Shown in pieces: positions 57,399 to 64,000 of a stretch of DNA of 64,000 bases. Origin of the DNA: Streptomyces albiflavescens (lineage in GTDB: Bacteria; Actinomycetota; Actinomycetes; Streptomycetales; Streptomycetaceae); contig NZ_BMMM01000012.1 in assembly GCF_014645835.1 (NCBI RefSeq), positions 145,474-209,473 of the forward strand. Direction: 5' to 3'. The first letter of the stretch is position 1, and every line of letters begins with the position of its first letter. The position numbers and the translations under genes are program-made. The notes under the pieces are model-generated. The model saw only the letters and a program-made list of their open reading frames with translations. It was not told the DNA's origin and made no database searches.

Positions 57399-58076
57399 AT
57401 GACTGCTTCGTACGACACCCCTGTGGTCATCGACCGTCGCCAGGGCCCCTACGGCGAGGTCGTGCTGCGGCGACACGGCGCGCTGCTGCAGATCATCGCC
57501 AACGGATGCTTCCTGATGGACACTTCCGACGGCCGCTCGGAGCGGCTGCTCGTGGACGCCGCGTACGACGCGCTGGACGGGCGTGCGCGGCCGGATGTGC
57601 TGATCGGAGGCCTCGGCGTCGGGTTCTCGCTCGCACACGCCGCCGCCGATCCCCGGTGGGGGCGCATCACGGTCGTCGAACGCGAGTCGGCCGTCATCGA
57701 CTGGCACCTCCACGGACCGCTCTCCGCAATCTCCGCCGAGGCTCTCGCCGATCCGCGCACGGAAATCGTCGATAACGATCTGGTTGCCTACGTCAATGAG
57801 AAGTCGGCCACGTACGACGCGCTGTGTCTCGACATCGACAACGGGCCCGGCTGGACAGTCACCGAGGGCAACGAAGGCCTGTACTCGAAGGCCGGACTGG
57901 CAAGCTGCGCAAGGGTTTTGAGGCCCGGTGGGGTGCTCGCGGTGTGGTCGGCACAGCCCTCTCCGGAATTTGAAGGATCCCTACGGAATGCCGGGTTCCA
58001 GCGGGTGCGTACCGAAGAGATCCCGGTTGCCCGGGGCGTTCCGGACGTCGTACACCTCGCAGTCAGGGCTGGATAG
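57399..58076 (+). CDS. Spermidine-synthase-fold / class I methyltransferase-like protein
   Basis: A 225-residue protein with the Rossmann-like fold of spermidine synthases. The motif I strand is PDVLIGGLGVGFSLAHAAAD, followed by RWGRITVVERESAVIDWHLH (acidic strand end), TEIVDNDLVAYV and YDALCLDIDNGPGW. CARVLRPGGVLAVWSAQPSP forms strand 5. Polyamine-binding residues are not all conserved, so the substrate is unknown. GGGAG precedes ATG 57399. It lies between the GH3 relic and a two-component pair and is not obviously tied to either. Confidence 0.8.
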   Translation: MTASYDTPVVIDRRQGPYGEVVLRRHGALLQIIANGCFLMDTSDGRSERLLVDAAYDALDGRARPDVLIGGLGVGFSLAHAAADPRWGRITVVERESAVIDWHLHGPLSAISAEALADPRTEIVDNDLVAYVNEKSATYDALCLDIDNGPGWTVTEGNEGLYSKAGLASCARVLRPGGVLAVWSAQPSPEFEGSLRNAGFQRVRTEEIPVARGVPDVVHLAVRAG

Positions 58077-58189
58077 CCGCGGCACGGTGACTGCCCGTAC
58101 TCTGCTTCCCTGACGCCGATCATTCAAGCGTCAAGCGCAGTCATGGGATCACCCCACGGATTCCGGAAAGCACACTTCAGGGGCGGGCG

Positions 58190-58927
58190 ATGGAGCAGAC
58201 ACACACCTCCCACAACGGCACGGCGGCGACACCGGGCGCTCAACGCCGGGTGTTGGTGGTCGAGGACGACCCGACGATCGTCGACGCCATCGCGGCCCGC
58301 CTGCGTGCCGAGGGATTCCTGGTGCAAACCGCGGGCGACGGCCCTGCCGCCGTCGACACCGCCGAGGCCTGGCAGCCTGACCTGCTGATCCTCGACATCA
58401 TGCTGCCCGGCTTCGACGGCCTGGAGGTCTGCCGCCGCGTGCAGGCCCAGCGCCCGGTGCCGGTGCTGATGCTCACCGCGCGCGACGACGAGACCGACAT
58501 GCTGGTCGGACTCGGCGTCGGAGCCGACGACTACATGACCAAGCCGTTCTCGATGCGCGAGCTGGCCGCCCGCGTGCACGTCCTGCTGCGCCGGGTCGAG
58601 CGCGCCGTCGTGGCCGCCTCGACGCCGCGCAGCGGAATCCTGCGTCTCGGCGAGCTGGAGATCGACCACGCGCAGCGCCGGGTGCGGGTGCGCTCGGAGG
58701 ACGTGCACCTGACGCCCACCGAATTCGACCTGCTGGTGTGCCTCGCGAACACCCCCCGTGCCGTACTCTCGCGCGAGCAGCTGCTCGCCGAGGTGTGGGA
58801 CTGGGCGGACGCCTCCGGTACCCGGACCGTGGACAGCCACATCAAGGCGCTGCGCCGGAAGATCGGTGCCGAGCGGATCCGCACGGTCCACGGCGTGGGC
58901 TATGCGCTGGAGACCCCGACTCCCTGA
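58190..58927 (+). CDS. OmpR-family response regulator
   Basis: A 245-residue two-component response regulator. The receiver has the acidic pair VLVVEDDPTI, the phospho-acceptor Asp in LLILDIMLPGFDGLE and Lys in DDYMTKPFSMRELA. The winged-helix output domain follows: TPTEFDLLVCLANTPRAVLS, REQLLAEVWDW and TRTVDSHIKALRRKIGAERI. ATG 58190 is chosen with GGGGCGGGCG upstream. The cognate histidine kinase starts 41 nt after its stop, so the pair is an operon. Its target genes are unknown. Confidence 0.95.
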   Translation: MEQTHTSHNGTAATPGAQRRVLVVEDDPTIVDAIAARLRAEGFLVQTAGDGPAAVDTAEAWQPDLLILDIMLPGFDGLEVCRRVQAQRPVPVLMLTARDDETDMLVGLGVGADDYMTKPFSMRELAARVHVLLRRVERAVVAASTPRSGILRLGELEIDHAQRRVRVRSEDVHLTPTEFDLLVCLANTPRAVLSREQLLAEVWDWADASGTRTVDSHIKALRRKIGAERIRTVHGVGYALETPTP

Positions 58928-58967
58928 GCCGGGGCTTCGTCGGAAGCTTCTTGAGGGGGCTGATGTG

Positions 58968-60098
58968 ATGAGCGGGCTCGGGCAGCGCGAGGTCGACGGG
59001 CACGGTTTCGGGGAGCACAGGAGCGCTGTTCCCTGGGGCGTCGTACGGCCCTTCTCCATCAAGACGAAGCTCGGCACGCTGGTCGTCGTCTCGGTCTTCA
59101 TCACCACCGGTCTGCTGATGATCGCGGTGCGCACCGAGACCGAGCTGCGCTTCATCACGGTCTTCTCGATGATCGCCACACTCTTGATAACGCAGTTCGT
59201 GGCCCATTCGCTCACCGCACCGCTGGACGAGATGAACGCGGTGGCCCGGTCCATCTCGCACGGCGACTACACGCGCCGGGTGAGCGACAGCCGCCGCGAC
59301 GAGCTGGGCGACCTGGCCGAGACGATCAACCTCATGGCCGACGAGCTGGAGGCCCAGGACCGCCAGCGCAAGGAACTCGTGGCGAATGTCTCGCACGAGC
59401 TGCGCACTCCCATCGCGGGCCTGCGCGCGGTCCTGGAGAACGTCGTGGACGGCGTCTCCGCCGCCGATCCCGAGACGATGCGTACGGCCCTGAAGCAGAC
59501 GGAGCGCCTGGGCCGGCTGGTCGAGACGCTGCTCGACCTGTCGAGGCTGAACAACGGCGTCGTACCGCTGCACAAGCGGCGTTTCGAGGTCTGGCCGTAC
59601 CTGTCGGGCGTGCTCAAGGAGGCCAACATGGTCGCCTCCGCGCGCGCGGACATCGCCTCGGGCTCCGGCAGCCACACGCGCACCGACGTCCATCTGCACC
59701 TCGACGTGTCCCCGCCGGAGCTGACCGCGCACGCGGACCCGGAGCGGATCCACCAGGTCGTGGCGAATCTCATCGACAACGCGGTCAAGCACAGCCCGCC
59801 GCACGGCCGCGTGACCGTGAAGGCCAGGCGGGGCGACCTCCCGGAGTCACTGGCCCTGGAGGTCCTGGACGAGGGGCCCGGCATTCCGAAGTCGGAGTGG
59901 CACCGGGTCTTCGAACGGTTCAACCGGGGCGGGGTCCCCTCGCCGCACGGTCCCGGCAGCGACGGCGGTACGGGGCTCGGCCTGGCCATCGCGCGCTGGG
60001 CGGTCGATCTGCACGGCGGCCGGATCGGTGTGGCCGAATCCGAGCGGGGCTGCCGGATCCAGGTCACCCTTCCGGGACTTCCATCTCTGCCAAGTTGA
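58968..60098 (+). CDS. Sensor histidine kinase of the OmpR-type pair
   Basis: A 376-residue membrane kinase with two close transmembrane helices (LGTLVVVSVFITTGLLMIAV and FITVFSMIATLLITQFVAHS), hence almost no outside domain; it may sense membrane state or through a partner. HAMP (DEMNAVARSISHGDYTRRVS) leads to HisKA with NVSHELRTPIAGLRAV, N-box LIDNAVKHSPPHG, DEGPGIP and GTGLGLAIARWAV. All kinase motifs are intact. GAGGGGG lies 8 nt before ATG 58968. It phosphorylates the regulator encoded just upstream. Confidence 0.95.
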   Translation: MSGLGQREVDGHGFGEHRSAVPWGVVRPFSIKTKLGTLVVVSVFITTGLLMIAVRTETELRFITVFSMIATLLITQFVAHSLTAPLDEMNAVARSISHGDYTRRVSDSRRDELGDLAETINLMADELEAQDRQRKELVANVSHELRTPIAGLRAVLENVVDGVSAADPETMRTALKQTERLGRLVETLLDLSRLNNGVVPLHKRRFEVWPYLSGVLKEANMVASARADIASGSGSHTRTDVHLHLDVSPPELTAHADPERIHQVVANLIDNAVKHSPPHGRVTVKARRGDLPESLALEVLDEGPGIPKSEWHRVFERFNRGGVPSPHGPGSDGGTGLGLAIARWAVDLHGGRIGVAESERGCRIQVTLPGLPSLPS

Positions 60099-60390
60099 CG
60101 TAAAGTTCGAACCGGAGCCACAAGATCCATCGGTGTCCGCACTGGCGGACACGTGTGATCAGGCAGAGGGGCCGCGTGAGTCGTGCCGCGACCCGGAATC
60201 GACATACCCGAACGAGCCCGTCCGGAACCGGAACCACGCTTGTTTCCCGCCATTTCCACAGCCGAAACACGGTTTCCGATGTGACTTGCACGACGTTGGA
60301 CGGGCCCGACCTGACCTTCCCGGCCACAGGGGCGTAGCCTTAATTCCCGCTGTCCATCACCTTGTGAAGCGGAAGAGGGCGGTTGCCGCC

Positions 60391-63300
60391 GTGTCGCCAC
60401 AGTCCCCCAGTAACTCGAGCATCTCGACCGATGACCAAGCCGGGAAGAACCCCGCTGCTGCGTTCGGTCCCAATGAGTGGCTCGTCGACGAGATCTATCA
60501 GCAGTACCTCCAGGACCCGAATTCGGTAGACCGAGCCTGGTGGGACTTCTTCGCCGACTACAAGCCGGGCGCCGCTGCCGCCTCGGCTCCGGCGGGTACT
60601 GCGGCCGCGGGGGCCGCAGGGACCACCACGGCGGCCCCGGCCGCGCCTGCCGCTCCGGCAGCCCCTGCGGCGCCCGTGACGCCCCCGGCTCCGGCTCAGG
60701 CCGCTCCCGTGGCTCCTGCCGCGCCCGCGCCCGCTCCGGTGGCCGCTCCCGCGGCACCGAAGCCCGCTGCCGCCGCCCCGGCTCCCGCGAAGGCCGCTCC
60801 GGCCGCCGCCAAGCCGAAGGCCGAGCCGGCCACCGAGGCCCCCGAGGGTCCGGAGTACGTCACCCTGCGTGGCCCCGCCGGTGCCGTCGCGAAGAACATG
60901 AACGCCTCGCTGGAGCTGCCCACGGCCACGTCCGTGCGCGCGGTCCCCGTGAAGCTGCTCTTCGACAACCGCATCGTCATCAACAACCACCTGAAGCGCG
61001 CCCGGGGCGGGAAGATCTCCTTCACCCACCTCATCGGCTACGCGATGGTGCAGGCCATCAAGGCCATGCCGTCGATGAACTGGCACTACGCGGAGAAGGA
61101 CGGGAAGCCCACCCTCGTCAAGCCGCCGCACGTCAACTTCGGCCTCGCCATCGACCTGGTCAAGCCCAACGGCGACCGCCAGCTCGTCGTCGCGGGCATC
61201 AAGAAGGCCGAGACGCTGAACTTCTTCGAGTTCTGGCAGGCCTACGAGGACATCGTCCGCCGCGCCCGTGACGGCAAGCTCACGATGGACGACTTCACCG
61301 GTGTCACGGTCTCCCTGACCAACCCCGGCGGCCTCGGCACCGTCCACTCCGTGCCGCGTCTGATGCCCGGCCAGTCGGTCATCATGGGCGTCGGCTCCAT
61401 GGACTACCCGGCGGAGTTCCAGGGCACCTCCCAGGACACCCTGAACAAGCTCGGCATCTCCAAGGTCATGACGCTCACGTCGACCTACGACCACCGGGTG
61501 ATCCAGGGCGCCGCCTCCGGCGAGTTCCTGCGCATCGTCGCGAACCTGCTGCTCGGCGAGAACGGCTTCTTCGACGAGATCTTCGAGGCGCTGCGGATCC
61601 CCTACGAGCCGGTCCGCTGGCTCAAGGACATCGACGCCTCGCACGACGACGACGTCACCAAGGCCGCCCGCGTCTTCGAGCTGATCCACTCCTACCGGGT
61701 CCGCGGCCACGTCATGGCCGACACCGACCCGCTGGAGTACCGCCAGCGCAAGCACCCCGACCTGGACATCACCGAGCACGGGCTCACCCTGTGGGACCTG
61801 GAGCGCGAGTTCGCGGTCGGCGGCTTCTCCGGCAAGGCCCTGATGAAGCTGCGCGACATCCTCGGTGTGCTGCGCGACTCGTACTGCCGCACCACCGGCA
61901 TCGAGTTCATGCACATCCAGGACCCGAAGCAGCGCAAGTGGATCCAGGACCGCATCGAGCGCCCGCACACCAAGCCGGAGCGCGAGGAGCAGCTGCGCAT
62001 CCTGCGCCGACTGAACGCGGCGGAGGCCTTCGAGACCTTCCTGCAGACGAAGTACGTCGGCCAGAAGCGCTTCTCCCTGGAGGGCGGCGAGTCCGTCATC
62101 CCGCTCCTCGACGCCGTCATCGACAGCGCCGCGGAGTCCCGCCTGGACGAGGTCGTCATCGGCATGGCCCACCGTGGCCGCCTGAACGTCCTCGCGAACA
62201 TCGTCGGCAAGTCGTACGCGCAGATCTTCCGTGAGTTCGAGGGCAACCTCGACCCGAAGTCGATGCACGGCTCCGGCGACGTGAAGTACCACCTGGGCGC
62301 CCAGGGCACCTTCACCGGCCTGGACGGCGAGCAGATCGCCGTCTCGCTGGCCGCGAACCCGTCCCACCTGGAGACGGTCGACCCGGTCATCGAGGGCATC
62401 GTCCGCGCCAAGCAGGACATCATCAACAAGGGCGGCACGGACTTCACGGTCCTGCCGGTCGCCCTGCACGGTGACGCGGCCTTCGCGGGCCAGGGCGTGG
62501 TGGCCGAGACCCTGAACATGTCGCAGCTGCGCGGCTACCGCACGGGCGGCACGGTCCACATCGTCATCAACAACCAGGTCGGCTTCACCGCCGCCCCGGA
62601 GTCGTCGCGCTCCTCCATGTACGCCACCGACGTGGCCCGCATGATCGAGGCGCCGATCTTCCACGTGAACGGTGACGACCCCGAGGCCGTCGTCCGCGTC
62701 GCCCGGCTGGCGTTCGAGTTCCGCCAGGCGTTCAACAAGGACGTCGTGATCGACCTCATCTGCTACCGCCGCCGCGGACACAACGAGTCCGACAACCCGG
62801 CGTTCACGCAGCCGCTGATGTACGACCTGATCGACAAGAAGCGCTCGGTGCGCAAGCTGTACACCGAGTCCCTGATCGGCCGCGGCGACATCACCCTGGA
62901 GGAGGCCGAGCAGGCCCTGCAGGACTTCCAGGGCCAGCTGGAGAAGGTCTTCACCGAGGTCCGCGAGGCCGTCTCGCAGGCGCCCGAGGTGCCGGCCCCG
63001 GACACGCAGGCCCAGTTCCCGGTCGCCGTGTCCACCGCGGTCTCCCAGGAGGTCGTGAAGCGGATCGCCGAGTCCCAGGTCAACATCCCCGACCACGTCA
63101 CCGTGCACCCGCGTCTGCTGCCTCAGCTGCAGCGCCGCGCGGCGATGATCGAGGACGACACGATCGACTGGGGCATGGGCGAGACCCTCGCCGTCGGCTC
63201 CCTGCTCCTCGAGGGCACTCCGGTCCGCCTCTCCGGCCAGGACTCCCGCCGAGGCACGTTCGGCCAGCGTCACGCGGTGCTGATCGACCGGGTCACGGGC

Positions 63301-64000
63301 GAGGACTTCACGCCGCTCCAGTACCTCTCGGACGAGCAGGCGCGCCTGAACGTCTACGACTCGCTGCTCTCCGAGTACGCGGTCATGGGCTTCGAGTACG
63401 GCTACTCGCTGGCCCGCCCGGACGCGCTGGTCATGTGGGAGGCGCAGTTCGGCGACTTCGTCAACGGCGCGCAGACGGTCGTGGACGAGTACATCACGGC
63501 CGCCGAGCAGAAGTGGGGCCAGACGTCCGGCGTCACCCTGCTCCTCCCGCACGGCTACGAGGGCCAGGGCCCGGACCACTCCTCGGCCCGTATCGAGCGC
63601 TTCCTCCAGCTGTGCGCGCAGAACAACATGACGGTCGCCCAGCCGACGCTCCCGTCGAACTACTTCCACCTCCTGCGGTGGCAGGTGCACAACCCCCACC
63701 ACAAGCCGCTGGTGGTCTTCACCCCGAAGTCGATGCTGCGCCTCAAGGCCGCCGCGTCGAAGACGGAGGAGTTCATCACGGGCGCCTTCCGCCCCGTCAT
63801 CGGCGACGACTCGGTCGACGCCGCGGCGGTCCGCAAGGTCGTCTTCTGCGCCGGCAAGCTGTACTACGACCTCGAGGCCGAGCGGAAGAAGCGCGGCGTC
63901 ACGGACACGGCCATCATCCGCATCGAGCGCCTGTACCCGCTGCCGGGTGCCGAGCTCCAGGCGGAGGTCAACAAGTACCCGAACGCCGAGAAGTACCTGT
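60391..64000 (+). CDS. kgd: Multifunctional 2-oxoglutarate decarboxylase/dehydrogenase E1-E2 (Kgd-like), cut by window edge
   Basis: A TCA-cycle enzyme of actinobacteria that uses ThDP to decarboxylate 2-oxoglutarate and transfers the succinyl group through its own E2-like domain. The N-terminal segment (NEWLVDEIYQQYLQDPNSVD) precedes an Ala/Pro linker (residues ~65-150). The E2 acyltransferase domain follows, ending in TYDHRVIQGAASGEFL (~365-380). The E1 part carries VIGMAHRGRLNVLANIVG (~590), ThDP motif LHGDAAFAGQG (~690) and FTAAPESSRSS. From GTG 60391 the frame is open for 1203 codons to the edge; family proteins have about 1,230-1,280 residues, so 25-75 codons are missing. No tight ribosome binding site is visible. 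Confidence 0.95.
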   Translation, partial: MSPQSPSNSSISTDDQAGKNPAAAFGPNEWLVDEIYQQYLQDPNSVDRAWWDFFADYKPGAAAASAPAGTAAAGAAGTTTAAPAAPAAPAAPAAPVTPPAPAQAAPVAPAAPAPAPVAAPAAPKPAAAAPAPAKAAPAAAKPKAEPATEAPEGPEYVTLRGPAGAVAKNMNASLELPTATSVRAVPVKLLFDNRIVINNHLKRARGGKISFTHLIGYAMVQAIKAMPSMNWHYAEKDGKPTLVKPPHVNFGLAIDLVKPNGDRQLVVAGIKKAETLNFFEFWQAYEDIVRRARDGKLTMDDFTGVTVSLTNPGGLGTVHSVPRLMPGQSVIMGVGSMDYPAEFQGTSQDTLNKLGISKVMTLTSTYDHRVIQGAASGEFLRIVANLLLGENGFFDEIFEALRIPYEPVRWLKDIDASHDDDVTKAARVFELIHSYRVRGHVMADTDPLEYRQRKHPDLDITEHGLTLWDLEREFAVGGFSGKALMKLRDILGVLRDSYCRTTGIEFMHIQDPKQRKWIQDRIERPHTKPEREEQLRILRRLNAAEAFETFLQTKYVGQKRFSLEGGESVIPLLDAVIDSAAESRLDEVVIGMAHRGRLNVLANIVGKSYAQIFREFEGNLDPKSMHGSGDVKYHLGAQGTFTGLDGEQIAVSLAANPSHLETVDPVIEGIVRAKQDIINKGGTDFTVLPVALHGDAAFAGQGVVAETLNMSQLRGYRTGGTVHIVINNQVGFTAAPESSRSSMYATDVARMIEAPIFHVNGDDPEAVVRVARLAFEFRQAFNKDVVIDLICYRRRGHNESDNPAFTQPLMYDLIDKKRSVRKLYTESLIGRGDITLEEAEQALQDFQGQLEKVFTEVREAVSQAPEVPAPDTQAQFPVAVSTAVSQEVVKRIAESQVNIPDHVTVHPRLLPQLQRRAAMIEDDTIDWGMGETLAVGSLLLEGTPVRLSGQDSRRGTFGQRHAVLIDRVTGEDFTPLQYLSDEQARLNVYDSLLSEYAVMGFEYGYSLARPDALVMWEAQFGDFVNGAQTVVDEYITAAEQKWGQTSGVTLLLPHGYEGQGPDHSSARIERFLQLCAQNNMTVAQPTLPSNYFHLLRWQVHNPHHKPLVVFTPKSMLRLKAAASKTEEFITGAFRPVIGDDSVDAAAVRKVVFCAGKLYYDLEAERKKRGVTDTAIIRIERLYPLPGAELQAEVNKYPNAEKYL

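Noticed and set aside
60340..63702. A 1120-codon frame on the minus strand opposite the kgd-like gene
   Set aside because: Its sequence is Arg/Val/Asp/Gly/His-rich without any domain, and the plus strand encodes a well-conserved essential enzyme through the whole interval. Long antisense frames are expected at this GC content.
1..64000. CRISPR arrays, rRNA genes and complete tRNA genes
   Set aside because: No regularly spaced direct repeats of CRISPR type and no rRNA sequence were seen; the two tRNA-like sequences are 3' fragments only.

Overview
The window is high-GC actinobacterial DNA and almost certainly a Streptomyces chromosome. It carries a complete conservon (cvnABCD-like), a Ku/LigD end-joining pair with the actinobacterial lysine-rich Ku tail, a Lon gene with an HspR-type HAIR operator, and an actinobacterial multifunctional 2-oxoglutarate decarboxylase/dehydrogenase (kgd-like). 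It also has many secreted proteins and lipoproteins and frequent GTG starts. Gene identities rest on motifs and family knowledge only; no database search was run.

Positions 1-10.6 kb are accessory and decayed. They hold a cut-off IS630-type transposase, IS481-like and IS3-like transposase tails, and two 3' tRNA fragments (Gly-type at 612-648, Arg-type at 8253-8279), each followed by a strong terminator. There are related integration-site-like tracts at 2624-2671 and 6987-7034, short reiterations at 5281-5336, and an iteron-like cluster at 7083-7198. Between them sit passenger genes: Nudix hydrolase, cupin, GIY-YIG protein, a truncated NrdR-like zinc ribbon, a lipoprotein and several unknowns. 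This looks like stacked remnants of tRNA-integrating actinomycete elements.

Positions 10.9-18.7 kb are transitional. They hold a membrane-anchored Ser/Thr kinase, a DUF4239 membrane protein, a GNAT acetyltransferase, a VOC protein, a secreted allene-oxide-cyclase-barrel protein, and a two-gene operon for a secreted Cys-containing protein and a Cys-rich lipoprotein. Gene fragments and short tandem repeats lie between them.

Positions 18.9-38.5 kb hold an MFS exporter divergent from a MarR regulator with a palindromic operator; Ku; a SnoaL-like protein, an esterase and an ECF sigma factor with a SnoaL-like tail; and the LigD polymerase domain. Next come a NERD protein, a phosphatase, a lipoprotein coupled to an orphan histidine kinase, and a FtsW/RodA-PBP pair whose PBP ends in a G-rich hexamer microsatellite. 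An ADP-ribosylglycohydrolase follows, then two divergent diiron proteins (R2-like and AurF-like) and a TetR regulator.

Positions 38.5-51.2 kb hold an NlpC/P60 hydrolase, a DUF1345 membrane protein, a DyP peroxidase, a truncated GreA-like protein, and a five-gene conservon operon ending in a StyA-like flavin monooxygenase. A PP2C-like phosphatase and a MarR regulator divergent from a GH25 lysozyme complete this part.

Positions 51.2-64 kb hold Lon with its HAIR site, a lipoprotein, sulfatase and GH3 gene remnants on either side of a rhomboid-like gene, and a spermidine-synthase-fold protein. An OmpR-type two-component pair and the kgd-like gene, which runs off the right edge, finish the window.
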